From Luteimonas gilva (GTDB lineage Bacteria; Pseudomonadota; Gammaproteobacteria; Xanthomonadales; Xanthomonadaceae): DNA of 64,000 bases. The position numbers and the translations under genes are program-made. The notes under the pieces are model-generated. The model saw nothing but the letters and a program-made list of their open reading frames with translations. It had not been told where the DNA came from and ran no database searches. The stretch is from NCBI RefSeq assembly GCF_005239095.1, contig NZ_SZUA01000003.1, positions 620,001 to 684,000 of the forward strand. Reading direction: 5' to 3'. This document shows, one piece after another, positions 19,758-29,440 of the stretch (position 1 is the first letter of the stretch; each line of letters starts with the position of its first letter).

Positions 19758-22700
19758 ATGATCGTCCTCGAGGGCCTGCCGGCCCTGTCGCCGTTCCGTC
19801 GCGAGCGGCTAGAAGCCCGCCTGCAAGCCCTCGTTCCCACCGTCCGCCTCGTCGGCGCTTGGCACGTCTACTGGATCGAGCCCGAAAGCGGCGTCGCGCC
19901 GGACCCGGCCGCGTTGCGCCGGATCCTGCAAGCCGAACCGCAAGCCCAGCCGCTTTCGAGCGGCGCCGTTTCGCGCTTCGTGCTGCCGCGGCTGGGCACC
20001 ATCTCGCCCTGGGCCAGCAAGGCCACCGAATTGCTGCGCGGCGCCGGCTTGCCGGTGCGCCGGGTCGAACGCGGCACGCGGATCGACCTGGGCGGCTGGC
20101 CTCAGGACGCAGCGGCGCAAGCGGCGCTGTCCAAGCTTTTGCACGATCCGATGACCCAATCGCTGCTCGCCGACCGCGACGCGGCCGCCGCGCTGTTCGT
20201 GGCGCCGCCGCGCGGCGCGCTGGAGCGCATTCCGCTCGCCGACTTGGCCTCGGCCAACGCGCGCCTGGGCTTGGCCCTGGCCGAGGACGAAATCGACTAT
20301 CTGCGCGAACGCTACGCCGAACTCGGCCGCGATCCGTCCGACGTCGAGCTGATGATGTTCGCGCAGGCCAATTCCGAGCATTGCCGGCACAAGATCTTCA
20401 ACGCCAGTTGGGCCATCGACGGCCGCGAACAGCCCATGTCGCTGTTCAAGATGATCAAGCACACCCACGCGCAAACGCCGGAGTACACGCTGTCGGCGTA
20501 CAGCGACAACGCCGCGGTGGTGGAAGGCTATCCCGCGCGGCGTTTCCGGCCGCACGGCGCGAACGGCGAATACCGCGCCGAAAGCGAAACGCCCAGCGCG
20601 TTCTGCATCAAGGTCGAAACCCACAACCACCCGACCGCGATCGCGCCGTTCCCCGGCGCCAGCACCGGCGCCGGCGGCGAAATCCGCGACGAAGGCGCCA
20701 CCGGACGCGGCGGCAAGCCCAAGGCCGGCTTGTGCGGCTTCAGCGTTTCGCACCTGCGCATTCCCGGATTGCCGCAGCCGTGGGAATCCGAGCGCGCGCT
20801 CAATCCGCGCATGGCTCCGGCCCTGGAAATCATGACCGACGGCCCGATCGGCGCCGCCGCGTTCAACAACGAATTCGGCCGGCCCAACTTGGCCGGCTAT
20901 TTCCGCAGTTTCGAGTTGCGCGAAACCCATGGCGCCGTGCGCGCCTACGACAAGCCGATCATGCTCGCCGGCGGTTTGGGCGCAGTCGACCGGCCGCTGG
21001 TCGCGAAGAAAAAACTTTCGCCCGGCGACGCGGTGATCGTGCTCGGCGGCCCGGCCATGCTGATCGGCCTGGGCGGCGGCGCGGCGAGTTCGGTGGCATC
21101 GGGCGAGAGCGCAGAGGATTTGGATTTCGCATCCGTGCAGCGCGACAACCCGGAGATGGAGCGGCGTTGCCAGGAAGTGATCGACGCTTGCGTCGCGCTG
21201 GCCGAACGCAACCCGATCCTGTCGGTGCACGACGTCGGCGCCGGCGGTTTGTCGAACGCGATTCCCGAGCTGCTGCACGACTCCGGCGTCGGCGGCGTTA
21301 TCGATTTGGGCAAGGTGCCCAGCGACGATCCTTCGCTGTCGCCGATGCAGCTGTGGTGCAACGAATCGCAGGAACGCTACGTGCTCGGCGTTCCGCAGGA
21401 CCGGATCGCGGATTTCGAAGCCTTGTGCGCGCGCGAACGCTGCCCGTTCGCGGTGGTCGGCACGGCGACGGCGGAAGAGCGGCTGGTGGTCGGCTATGGC
21501 GTTTCCCTTCTTCCCTCGGGAGAAGGTGCCCGAAGGGCGGATGAGGGTTCGGAGCACGACGCGAATTCGGACGGCGTCGTTGCGCCGAACTTTCGCCCCA
21601 ACCTCTCTTTCGATGGGAGAGGGCCTTCAAACCGCGAACTGCCCATCGATCTTCCGATGGACGTGCTGTTCGGCAAGCCGCCGAAGATGCATCGCGATAC
21701 GCAGCGGCCGAATGCCGTGCGCTGGCCGGAACTCGACAGCGACGATCTCGGCGCCGACATCGGCCAGGTGCTGCGCGAAGCCGGTTTGCGCGTGCTGGCG
21801 CATCCGACCGTCGCCGCGAAGAACTTCCTGGTCAGCATCGGCGACCGCAGCGTCGGCGGCTTGACCGCGCGCGACCAGATGGTCGGTCCGTGGCAGCTGC
21901 CGGTGGCCGATTGCGCCATCACGCTGTCCGGTTTCGAAGGCGGCGCCGGCGAAGCGATGGCGGTCGGCGAACGCACGCCGCTCGCGCTGCTGGATGCGGC
22001 GGCGTCGGCGCGGATGGCGGTCGGCGAGGCGATCACCAATCTTTGCGCCGCGCCGATCGAAAGCCTGGAGCGCGTCAAGCTGTCGGCGAACTGGATGGCG
22101 GCGGCCGGGCATCCCGGCGAGGACGCGAAGCTGTTCGACGCGGTGAAAGCGGTCGGCATGGAACTGTGTCCGGCGCTCGACCTCAGCATTCCGGTCGGCA
22201 AGGATTCGCTGTCGATGCAGGCGCAGTGGTCGCAGGACGGCCAGGCGCACAAATCGGTGTCGCCGGTGTCCTTGATCGTCACCGCGTTCGCGCCGGTCGC
22301 CGACGCGCGCGCGCAGCTGACGCCGCTGCTGTCGCGCGCGGCCGACACCGAGCTGTGGCTGATCGGCCTGGGCGCGGGCAAGCAGCGCCTGGGCGGTTCG
22401 ATCCTGGCGCAATGCTACGAACGCTTCGGCGGCGATTGCCCCGACCTCGACAGCCCGGAACGGCTGCGCGGTTTCTTCGAATTGATCCGCGATGCGCGCG
22501 AAGCCGGCCTTTTGCTGGCCTACCACGACCGTTCCGACGGCGGCGCTTTCGCGGCGCTGTGCGAGATGGCGTTCTGCTCGCACCTGGGCTTGGACATCCT
22601 GCTCGACGGCTGGGGCGACGGCCGCACCGACGACGTGTTCCGCACGCTGTTCAACGAAGAACTCGGCGCGGTCGTGCAGATTTCCGCCGAGGATCGCGCC

Positions 22701-23765
22701 GAATTCGCCGATCTGGTCGCACGCCACGGCCTGGTGGAATGCGCGCAGCGCATCGCCCGGCCGAGCACGGCGCCGGCGATCCGGGTCAGCGAAGAAGGCG
22801 CAACGCTGGCGGAATGGCGCTGGGACGCCTTGTTCGACGCCTGGTGGTCGGTGACGCATGCGATGCAGAAGCTGCGCGACGATCCGGCCTGCGCCGACGA
22901 GGAACGCGAGGCCGCGCGCGCGTTCGCCGCGCCAGGTTTGCAGCCGAAGCTGATGTTCGATCCTGCGCAGGACATCGCCGCGCCTTTTGTTTCCACCGGC
23001 GCCAAGCTCAAGGTGGCGATCCTGCGCGAGCAGGGCGTCAACGGCCAGATCGAAATGGCCTCGGCGTTCGCCAAAGCCGGCTTCGTCGCCTACGACGTGC
23101 ATATGAGCGATCTGATCGCCGGTCGCGTGAAGCTGGAGGATTTCCGCGGCATCGCCGCTTGCGGCGGCTTCAGCTACGGCGACGTGCTGGGCGCGGGCCG
23201 CGGCTGGGCCACTTCGATCCTCGAGCGCAATGCGCTGCGCGATGCGTTCGCCGCGTTCTTCGCGCGCGGCGATACGTTCTCGCTGGGCGTGTGCAACGGC
23301 TGCCAGATGCTGGCGCAGTTGAAGGACATCATTCCCGGCGCCGCGCATTGGCCGCAGTTCCTGCGCAACCGCAGCGAGCAGTTCGAAGGCCGCTTGAGCC
23401 TGGTCGAAGTGCCCGAATCGGCGTCGCTGTTCTTCCGCGGCATGGGCGGTTCGCGCATTCCGATCGTGGTGTCGCACGGCGAAGGCCGCGCTTCGTTCGC
23501 GAGCGCGACCGACCAAGCCGCGGCGGCGGTGGCGCTGCGCTACATCGAAGGCGATGGCCGTGCCGCGTCCGCGTATCCGGCCAATCCCAATGGCTCGCCG
23601 GACGGCATCGCCGGCCTGTGCAGCGACGACGGCCGCGCGACCATCCTGATGCCGCATCCCGAACGCACGCCGCGCAGCGTCAATCTGAGTTGGCATCCGC
23701 AGGATTGGCCGGACGAATCGCCGTGGGTGCGGATGTTCCGCAATGCGCGGGTTTGGGTGGGATGA
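19758..23765 (+). CDS. purL: phosphoribosylformylglycinamidine synthase with in-frame repeat insertion
   Basis: Large PurL: converts FGAR, glutamine and ATP to FGAM in purine synthesis. 1335 residues against 1295 in E. coli. FGAM synthase domains hold [16 protein letters not shown] and the second ATP-grasp-like half; the C-terminal glutaminase has Cys1179 (GVCNGCQM), His1300 and Glu1302 (MPHPERTPR). Between [14 protein letters not shown] and [14 protein letters not shown] about 40 residues (near 583-623) are encoded by a CCCTCTCCC-type palindromic repeat (21505-21623). It keeps the frame and accounts for the extra length. The insertion replaces a linker ahead of the conserved PIDLPxDVLxGK block, so the enzyme is probably active. 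Confidence 0.96.
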   Translation: MIVLEGLPALSPFRRERLEARLQALVPTVRLVGAWHVYWIEPESGVAPDPAALRRILQAEPQAQPLSSGAVSRFVLPRLGTISPWASKATELLRGAGLPVRRVERGTRIDLGGWPQDAAAQAALSKLLHDPMTQSLLADRDAAAALFVAPPRGALERIPLADLASANARLGLALAEDEIDYLRERYAELGRDPSDVELMMFAQANSEHCRHKIFNASWAIDGREQPMSLFKMIKHTHAQTPEYTLSAYSDNAAVVEGYPARRFRPHGANGEYRAESETPSAFCIKVETHNHPTAIAPFPGASTGAGGEIRDEGATGRGGKPKAGLCGFSVSHLRIPGLPQPWESERALNPRMAPALEIMTDGPIGAAAFNNEFGRPNLAGYFRSFELRETHGAVRAYDKPIMLAGGLGAVDRPLVAKKKLSPGDAVIVLGGPAMLIGLGGGAASSVASGESAEDLDFASVQRDNPEMERRCQEVIDACVALAERNPILSVHDVGAGGLSNAIPELLHDSGVGGVIDLGKVPSDDPSLSPMQLWCNESQERYVLGVPQDRIADFEALCARERCPFAVVGTATAEERLVVGYGVSLLPSGEGARRADEGSEHDANSDGVVAPNFRPNLSFDGRGPSNRELPIDLPMDVLFGKPPKMHRDTQRPNAVRWPELDSDDLGADIGQVLREAGLRVLAHPTVAAKNFLVSIGDRSVGGLTARDQMVGPWQLPVADCAITLSGFEGGAGEAMAVGERTPLALLDAAASARMAVGEAITNLCAAPIESLERVKLSANWMAAAGHPGEDAKLFDAVKAVGMELCPALDLSIPVGKDSLSMQAQWSQDGQAHKSVSPVSLIVTAFAPVADARAQLTPLLSRAADTELWLIGLGAGKQRLGGSILAQCYERFGGDCPDLDSPERLRGFFELIRDAREAGLLLAYHDRSDGGAFAALCEMAFCSHLGLDILLDGWGDGRTDDVFRTLFNEELGAVVQISAEDRAEFADLVARHGLVECAQRIARPSTAPAIRVSEEGATLAEWRWDALFDAWWSVTHAMQKLRDDPACADEEREAARAFAAPGLQPKLMFDPAQDIAAPFVSTGAKLKVAILREQGVNGQIEMASAFAKAGFVAYDVHMSDLIAGRVKLEDFRGIAACGGFSYGDVLGAGRGWATSILERNALRDAFAAFFARGDTFSLGVCNGCQMLAQLKDIIPGAAHWPQFLRNRSEQFEGRLSLVEVPESASLFFRGMGGSRIPIVVSHGEGRASFASATDQAAAAVALRYIEGDGRAASAYPANPNGSPDGIAGLCSDDGRATILMPHPERTPRSVNLSWHPQDWPDESPWVRMFRNARVWVG
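21505..21623. repeat. type C palindromic element inside purL coding sequence
   Basis: CTTCCCTCGGGAGAAGG at the left, then GGATGAGGGTTCGG, and CGATGGGAGAGGG at the right. The same blocks in the same order form the intergenic element at 32398-32536 (nrdR-ribD). It is translated in frame without a stop. Confidence 0.85.
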
Positions 23766-24118
23766 CTGCTTCTTCCTCTCCCCTTGCGGGCCGGGGCGCG
23801 CAGCGGGATGCCCGAAGGACAGGAGCGGGGTGCGCGAGCGTAGCGAAGCGTGCTTTTGCTGTTGTCTGTAGCGGCCCGCCAAAAGCCGAACCCTCTCCCT
23901 GGCGCTTCGCGCCTGTCCCACCCCGGCCCTCGCTTACGCGAGGGCGTTCAGGGGCATGCGAATCAGTGATTCGCAAGCAATGCCCCTTCACCCCGTAAAA
24001 GGGAGAGGGTTCAAGCAGCGGACGAATGCCAGCAAACTGCTAAAGTCCGCCCAGCTTCCAACGACGAGATCGCGGTTGCCAGCCCCACGTCTTCCCCGCG
24101 ACAGCGAGCCTTTCGACC
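23766..24118. repeat. 353-base gap between purL and glycosyltransferase gene, filled with repeat remnants
   Basis: No gene is seen. Blocks resemble the type C element: CCTCTCCCCTTGCGGG at 23776, GCCGAACCCTCTCCC at about 23886, and AAAAGGGAGAGGGTTC at 23998. A separate hairpin CCTCGCTTACGCGAGG lies at about 23930, and CATGCGAATCAGTGATTCGC (about 23954) is a further palindrome. It looks like a composite of nested or decayed elements. The last 100 bases before the ATG at 24119 hold no clear promoter. Confidence 0.6.
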
Positions 24119-24991
24119 ATGGCGGCTGATCCCGCCCTGCCGATCGTGCTGCTTCCGGTCGGCACCGACGACGATGCGCTCGATCGTTGCCTGGGCGCGC
24201 TCGACGCGGGCACGCCCAAAGGCACGCGGGTCTGGCTCGCCGACGACGCGCAAGCGGGGCCGCGCGGGTTGGCGATCATCGAACGCTGGCTGCAGCGCAC
24301 GCCGCTCGCCGCCGACTACACGCGGCGTCAGCGTATAGTCGGCGAGACCGCGCATCTCGACGAAGCTTTGAAGGCCTGCGGCGATGCCGACGTGGCCGTG
24401 CTCGCGCCCGATGCGATGCCGGCGCCGGGTTGGCTGCAGCAGCTCGCCGCTTGCCTGGCGCGCGACGCCGCCATCGCGACCGCGACGCCGTGGTGCAACG
24501 CCGGCGAATCCGCGTCCTGGCCGCGTTGCGGCGAGATCGCGCCGATGCCGGAAGATCCCGAACGCCTCGCGCGCGCGGCTTCGGCGCTGCCGCCGCTGCA
24601 TCCCGAATTGCCCGCGGCGGTCGGCCACGCCGTGCTGCTGCGCGGCAGCGCGCGCCGCCGCGCCGGCGGTTTGGACGCGAGCAGCTACGGTTCCTGGTAC
24701 GCGGCCTTGGTGGATCTGTCGCTGCGCTTGTCGGGCTTGGGTTGGCGCAACGCGTTGTGCGAAACGGCCTACGTCGCGCGCGGCGGCGAAGGCGGTCCTT
24801 ACGAAGGCGACATGGAAGCGCTGGCCGCGCGCTGGCCGGATTGGCATGCGCGCATCGCCCACTTCCTGATGGCGGATCCGCTGCGCGAGATGCGCGAACG
24901 TTTGGCGCAGAATTATGCCGAAGTCGATCTGCCGCAATCGCAGCGCGAGCTGTTCCCGCGCGCGGCCAAGAAGCCGGAGAGGCCCGCATGA
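24119..24991 (+). CDS. glycosyltransferase family 2-like protein (divergent)
   Basis: 290-residue cytoplasmic protein resembling a GT-A glycosyltransferase: PIVLLPVGTDDDALDRCLGAL opening, then ADVAVLAPDAMPAPGWLQQL where the family has its nucleotide-sugar D-x-D region. The strict D-x-D is not there; A-P-D-A occupies the place, so activity is uncertain. No signal or membrane segments. The stop overlaps the ATG of a clear GT2 gene (ATGA), so the pair probably act in one pathway, likely LPS or another surface glycan. The acceptor and sugar are not predictable. Confidence 0.65.
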   Translation: MAADPALPIVLLPVGTDDDALDRCLGALDAGTPKGTRVWLADDAQAGPRGLAIIERWLQRTPLAADYTRRQRIVGETAHLDEALKACGDADVAVLAPDAMPAPGWLQQLAACLARDAAIATATPWCNAGESASWPRCGEIAPMPEDPERLARAASALPPLHPELPAAVGHAVLLRGSARRRAGGLDASSYGSWYAALVDLSLRLSGLGWRNALCETAYVARGGEGGPYEGDMEALAARWPDWHARIAHFLMADPLREMRERLAQNYAEVDLPQSQRELFPRAAKKPERPA

Positions 24992-25842
24992 ACGGCGAAG
25001 CGGGCATCGCCGCGGTCGTCGTCTGCTATCAGAGCGCGGCGACCATCGACGAATGCTTGTCGCGCCTGCGCGCGGCCGAAGGCGTCGCCCAGATCCGCGC
25101 GGTCGACAACGGATCCACGGACGGCACGATGGACATCGTGCAGCGGCACGCCGCGAACGATCCGCGCCTGCGTTTCGTCGCCAATCCGGACAATCCCGGC
25201 TTCGCGGTGGCCTGCAACCAGGGTGCGCGCGACAGCGACGCGCCGTGGCTGGCCTTCGTCAATCCCGATTGTTTGCTGGAAGCCGATGCGCTCGCGCGTT
25301 TGCAGCGGCATTCGCAACGTTTGAGCCGCGAATGCCTGCTGGGCGCCGATCTGGTCGACGAGGCGGGCGCGCGCGACGCCGCCGCGCGCCGGCGCGATCC
25401 CGATTTCGGCGCGATGCTCGGTTCCCGTTCGGCGCGTTCGTTGGACGTGCCCGCCGACGATCTGCAAGCGCTGCAGCCCGTCGACGCGGTGTCCGGCGCG
25501 CTGATGCTGATGCCGCGCGGCTTATTCGAGCGGATCGGCGGCTTCGACGAGGGTTATCGCTTGCACGCAGAGGATCTCGATCTCTGTCGCCGCGCGCGCG
25601 AAGCCGGCGCGGCGATCGCGGTCGCCAACGACGTGCGGGTGGTGCACGTGCGCGGCGTGTCCAGCCGCTCGCGGCCGGTGTTCGTCGAATGGCACAAGCA
25701 TCGCGGCTTGTGGCGCTATTTCCGTAAATTCGAGGCTAGCCGGCGCGGGTGGTTCACGCGTCTGGGCGTGTTCGCTGCGATTTGGGGACGTTTTCCGCTC
25801 GCCGCACTGCGTGCAGTCGCACGGTCCTCGCAAAAAGATTGA
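24988..25842 (+). CDS. glycosyltransferase family 2 (rhamnosyltransferase-like)
   Basis: 284 residues. GT-A fold with VVVCYQSAATIDECLSRLR, DNGSTDGT (38-47), NPGFAVACNQGA (about 68-79), the D-x-D-like FVNPDCLL (about 88-95), and the acceptor/base segment GGFDEGYRLHAEDLDLCRRA (about 184-203). This pattern is typical of WbbL-like dTDP-rhamnosyltransferases, though sugar specificity cannot be read from sequence. A C-terminal basic amphipathic stretch (WHKHRGLWRYFRKF) could touch the membrane. Translationally coupled to the preceding GT-like gene; followed by palindromes and the convergent pyrF. Confidence 0.87.
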   Translation: MNGEAGIAAVVVCYQSAATIDECLSRLRAAEGVAQIRAVDNGSTDGTMDIVQRHAANDPRLRFVANPDNPGFAVACNQGARDSDAPWLAFVNPDCLLEADALARLQRHSQRLSRECLLGADLVDEAGARDAAARRRDPDFGAMLGSRSARSLDVPADDLQALQPVDAVSGALMLMPRGLFERIGGFDEGYRLHAEDLDLCRRAREAGAAIAVANDVRVVHVRGVSSRSRPVFVEWHKHRGLWRYFRKFEASRRGWFTRLGVFAAIWGRFPLAALRAVARSSQKD

Positions 25843-25855
25843 AGTTGCAGTTCTT

Positions 25856-25964
25856 AGGGGGATTGAGGGGGATTTGCTTTTGCTCTTGCTTGAATGAAAC
25901 AACAAAGTCAAAAGCAAAATCCCCCATCGGCCTTCGGCCGATTCGCCCCCTTTTCAAAGGGGGC
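25856..25964. repeat. GGGGGATT-type inverted repeat between GT2 gene and pyrF
   Basis: AGGGGGATTTGCTTTTGCT faces AAAGCAAAATCCCCC, followed by the compact hairpins TCGGCCTTCGGCCGA and GCCCCCTTTTCAAAGGGGGC. The last unit recurs at 45374-45394 after rnpB. Confidence 0.7.
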
Positions 25965-25974
25965 ATAGCGGAGG

Positions 25975-26787
25975 TCATCGATAGCGGTTGATCTCGTCGC
26001 GCAACGTCTTCGCGGCGGCAGCGGCGGCTTGCGCATAATCGCCGCCGTTCGATGCATACAAGATCGCGCGCGACGAACTGACGATCAAACCCGTGCCGTC
26101 CGCCGTCTTCGCGTTCTTCACCACCGCTTCGACATCGCCGCCTTGCGCGCCGACGCCCGGCACCAGGAACGGCACGTCGCCGACGATCTCCCGCACTTCG
26201 CGCAATTGCTCCGGCCAGGTCGCGCCGACCACCAGCGCGCAGTTGCCGTTGCCGTTCCACTCGCGCGCGACTTTTTCGGCGACGCGCTGGTACAGCGGCT
26301 TACCGTCGACGAGCAGGTCCTGCAGATCGCCGGCGCCCGGATTCGAAGTGCGGCACAGGATCACCACGCCTTTGTCGGCGCGGTCCAGGAATGGTTGCAC
26401 CGAGTCCTTGCCCAAATACGGATTCGCCGTCACCGCATCCGCGCCGTAGCGGTCGAAGGCCTCGGCCGCGTACTGCTGCGCGGTGCTGCCGATGTCGCCG
26501 CGCTTGGCGTCCAGGATCACCGGGATGCCGGGATGCGCGGCGTGGATGTGCGCGATCAGCCGCTGCAGCGCGTCTTCCGCGCCGTGCGCGGCGAAGTGGG
26601 CGATCTGCGGCTTGAAGCAGCAGACGTACTCGGCCGCGGCGTCGGCGATGTCGCGGCAGAAGGCGAAGATGGCGTCGGGATCGCTGGCGAACTTCGCCGG
26701 GAATTTGCCGGGCTCAGGATCCAGGCCGACGCAGACTAGGCTGCCGCTGTTCGCCCAACGTTTCCGCAAATCCGCGATGAAGGCCAT
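25975..26787 (-). CDS. pyrF: orotidine 5'-phosphate decarboxylase (type 2 PyrF)
   Basis: Decarboxylates OMP to UMP, the last step of UMP synthesis. 270 residues, the longer PyrF subfamily. LVCVGLDPEPGKFP at the start holds the first active-site Asp; VILDAKRGDIGSTAQQYA (about residues 90-107) carries the catalytic D-x-K-x-x-D; VPGVGAQGGD is the phosphate-binding end. I chose ATG at 26787, preceded by GGGAG eight bases upstream; a TTG two codons earlier is less likely. Same strand as map and ettA, with 28 bases to map. Confidence 0.94.
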   Translation of the reverse strand: MAFIADLRKRWANSGSLVCVGLDPEPGKFPAKFASDPDAIFAFCRDIADAAAEYVCCFKPQIAHFAAHGAEDALQRLIAHIHAAHPGIPVILDAKRGDIGSTAQQYAAEAFDRYGADAVTANPYLGKDSVQPFLDRADKGVVILCRTSNPGAGDLQDLLVDGKPLYQRVAEKVAREWNGNGNCALVVGATWPEQLREVREIVGDVPFLVPGVGAQGGDVEAVVKNAKTADGTGLIVSSSRAILYASNGGDYAQAAAAAAKTLRDEINRYR

Positions 26788-26815
26788 CCGCAATCTCCCC
26801 CGGCCCCCGCCGGCA

Positions 26816-27553
26816 TCAGGTGACGATGATCGGTTCGCCGCGGGTGACGACGACCGTGTGTTCGAATTGCGCGGCGACGCCGCGAGGGCAGACCATCGAC
26901 CAGCCGTCGGCGGCTTCGCGGGTCTGGCTGCAATGGGTAGCGAGGAACGGTTCGACGGTGATCACCATGCCGTCGTGCAAACGGCGCGTGTCGCGCGGGT
27001 CGTAGTGGCCGGGAATGGTGCCCGGCGCTTCGTGCAGCGCGCGGCCGACACCGTGGCTGCCGAGATTGCGGATCACCCGGAAGCCGCGCTTCGCAGCGAC
27101 GGCTTCGACCGTGCGGCCGATGCCGTTGATCAAATCGCCCGCGCGCAATTGCGCGATCGCCGCGTCGCGCGCTTCGAGCGTCGCATCCAGCAGGCGCCGC
27201 TGCGCCGGGTTGGCGCCGCCGACCACGAAGCTCGCGCCGGTATCGGCGAAATAGCCGTCCAGTTCGGCGGAGACGTCGATGTTGACCAGATCGCCGTCGC
27301 GCAAGACGGTGTCGTCGGGAATGCCGTGCGCGGCGACCGCGTTGACGCTGATGCAGGTGGCGCCGGGAAAGCCGTAAGTCAGTTCGGGCGCCGAACGCGC
27401 GCCGGCTTTGCGCATCAGCTCGGCGCCGTGCGCGTCGAGATCGCGCGACACCGCGCCGGCGACCGCTCGTTCGCGCATCGCCGCGAGGACGCCGGACACC
27501 AGCGCGCCCGCGCGGCGCAGGCCGTCGAGTTCGTGCGGGTGCCGGATGGTCAT
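26816..27553 (-). CDS. map: type I methionine aminopeptidase
   Basis: Removes the initiator methionine from new proteins. 245 residues. All five metal ligands are visible: Asp93 (NIDVSAELDGYFADTG), Asp104, His167 (GSHGVGRALHE), Glu201 (VITVEPF) and Glu231 (FEHTVVV), plus the substrate His76. No N-terminal zinc finger, as is usual in bacteria. The ATG is two bases after the ettA stop on the same strand. In most Gammaproteobacteria map sits beside rpsB; here it does not, so a second map may exist elsewhere. Confidence 0.94.
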   Translation of the reverse strand: MTIRHPHELDGLRRAGALVSGVLAAMRERAVAGAVSRDLDAHGAELMRKAGARSAPELTYGFPGATCISVNAVAAHGIPDDTVLRDGDLVNIDVSAELDGYFADTGASFVVGGANPAQRRLLDATLEARDAAIAQLRAGDLINGIGRTVEAVAAKRGFRVIRNLGSHGVGRALHEAPGTIPGHYDPRDTRRLHDGMVITVEPFLATHCSQTREAADGWSMVCPRGVAAQFEHTVVVTRGEPIIVT

Positions 27554-27555
27554 GC

Positions 27556-29217
27556 TTACTTGAGCGCCTTGAACCGCAACCGGTGCGGCTGCGCGCCTTC
27601 CTCGCCCATGCGCCGCTTCTTGTCTTCCTCGTACTCGCGGTAATTGCCCTGGAAGAACTCCACGTGCGAATCGCCTTCGAAGGCGAGGATGTGCGTGGCG
27701 ATGCGGTCCAGGAACCAGCGGTCGTGCGAGATCACGAAGGTGTTGCCCGGGAACTCGAGCAGCGCGTCTTCCAGCGCGCGCAGGGTCTCGATGTCCAGGT
27801 CGTTCGACGGTTCGTCGAGCAGCAGCACGTTGCCGCCCTGCAGCAGGGTCTTGGCCAGGTGCAGGCGGCCGCGTTCGCCGCCCGACAGCGTGCCGACCAG
27901 CTTCTGCTGGTCCTGGCCCTTGAAGTTGAAGCGGCCGATGTAGGCGCGCGACTGGATCTCCACGCCGTTGATGTTGAGGATGTCGGCGCCGCCGGAGACT
28001 TCCTGGAATACGTTGTGGTTGCCTTCCAGCTTCTCGCGGCTCTGGTCGACGTAGGCGATGTTGACGGTCGGGCCTTTGACGATCTCGCCCTTGTCCGGCT
28101 TTTCCTGGCCGGTGATCATCTTGAACAGGGTCGATTTACCGGCGCCGTTCGGGCCGATGATGCCGACGATCGCGCCCGGCGGCACGATGAAGCTCAGGTC
28201 GTCGATCAGCAGCCGGTCGCCGAAGGATTTGGTCACGCCCTTGAACTCCATCACCGAATTGCCCAGGCGCTCGCCCGGCGGAATGAAGATCTCGTTGGTC
28301 TCGTTGCGCTTCTGGTAATCGACCGATTGCAGTTCCTCGATCCGCGCCAGGCGCGCCTTGCCCTTGCTGCGGCCGCCCTTGGCGTTGCTGCGCGCCCATT
28401 CCAGCTCGCGCGCGATCGCCTTCTGGCGCGCCTTTTCGGAAGACTCCTCTTGCTTCAGACGCTCTTCCTTCTGGATCAGCCATTCGGTGTAGTTGCCCTT
28501 CCACGGAATGCCGCGGCCGCGGTCGAGCTCCAGGATCCATTCGGCGGCGTTGTCGAGGAAGTAGCGATCGTGGGTCACCGCCACCACGGTGCCGGTGTAG
28601 CGCGCCAGGAACTGTTCCAGCCACTCGACCGATTCGGCGTCCAGGTGGTTGGTCGGTTCGTCGAGCAGCAGCATGTCCGGCTTCTGCAGCAGCAGCTGGC
28701 ACAAGGCCACGCGGCGCTTCTCGCCGCCGGACAGCTTGCCGATCACCGCGTCCCACGGCGGCAGGCGCAGCGCGTCGGCGGCCACTTCCAGCTGGTTTTC
28801 CAGGGTGTGGGCGTCGCCGGCCGCGAGGATCGACTCGAGCCGCTGCTGCTCCGCGGCGAGCTTGTCGAAGTCGGCGCCTTCCTCGGCGTAGGCTTCGTAG
28901 ATCTTGTCCAGCGCGGCCTGCGCCTGCAGCACTTCGCCGACGCCTTGCTCGACCGCTTCGCGCACGGTCTGGTTCGGATCCAGCAACGGCTCCTGCGCCA
29001 GATAGCCGACCTTGATGCCGGGCTGCGGGCGAGCTTCGCCGACGAAATCGGTGTCCACGCCGGCCATGATCTTCAGCACCGTCGACTTGCCCGCGCCGTT
29101 CAGGCCGAGCAGGCCGATCTTGGCGCCCGGGAAGAACGACAGCGAGATGTCCTTGATGATCTGGCGCTTCGGCGGCACGACCTTGCTGACGCCGTTCATG
29201 GTGTAGATGTATTGCAT
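27556..29217 (-). CDS. ettA: energy-dependent translational throttle protein EttA (ABC-F)
   Basis: Soluble ABC-F ATPase that binds the ribosomal E site and gates the first steps of elongation according to the ADP/ATP ratio. 553 residues, the standard length. Two nucleotide domains: Walker A GLNGAGKS near 38-45 with signature LSGGEKRRVAL and LLLDEPTNHLD; second Walker A GPNGAGKS near 355 with LSGGERGRLHL and LLLDEPSNDLD. The basic inter-domain linker (KARQKAIARELEWAR) is the P-site tRNA-interaction motif region. Adjacent upstream of map. Confidence 0.96.
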   Translation of the reverse strand: MQYIYTMNGVSKVVPPKRQIIKDISLSFFPGAKIGLLGLNGAGKSTVLKIMAGVDTDFVGEARPQPGIKVGYLAQEPLLDPNQTVREAVEQGVGEVLQAQAALDKIYEAYAEEGADFDKLAAEQQRLESILAAGDAHTLENQLEVAADALRLPPWDAVIGKLSGGEKRRVALCQLLLQKPDMLLLDEPTNHLDAESVEWLEQFLARYTGTVVAVTHDRYFLDNAAEWILELDRGRGIPWKGNYTEWLIQKEERLKQEESSEKARQKAIARELEWARSNAKGGRSKGKARLARIEELQSVDYQKRNETNEIFIPPGERLGNSVMEFKGVTKSFGDRLLIDDLSFIVPPGAIVGIIGPNGAGKSTLFKMITGQEKPDKGEIVKGPTVNIAYVDQSREKLEGNHNVFQEVSGGADILNINGVEIQSRAYIGRFNFKGQDQQKLVGTLSGGERGRLHLAKTLLQGGNVLLLDEPSNDLDIETLRALEDALLEFPGNTFVISHDRWFLDRIATHILAFEGDSHVEFFQGNYREYEEDKKRRMGEEGAQPHRLRFKALK

Positions 29218-29318
29218 GGAGAACTCCGGAATCCGGGCGCGCCGAGCCCGGCCGGATGGCCTGGGGCATGAGCGGGCTAGGGGTTAATTATCCCGCAGGC
29301 GGGGCCTGCGTTCCAGAG

Positions 29319-29438
29319 GTAGGGCGGGCTTTAGCCCGCCATTGCCATCGGTCGGACACGACGAACGAAGAGCGGAACTTCGCCCATTGCCTGTCGAATC
29401 TGGAGAAATGGCAATGGTGGGCTAAAGCCCACCCTACG
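29319..29438. repeat. GTAG-type inverted repeat between hydroxylase gene and ettA
   Basis: GTAGGGCGGGCTTTAGCCCG at 29319 and the facing GGTGGGCTAAAGCCCACCCT ending in ACG by 29438; about 60 bases separate the arms. CATTGCC next to the left arm is matched by GGCAATG at the right arm. Confidence 0.8.
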
Positions 29439-29440
29439 CC

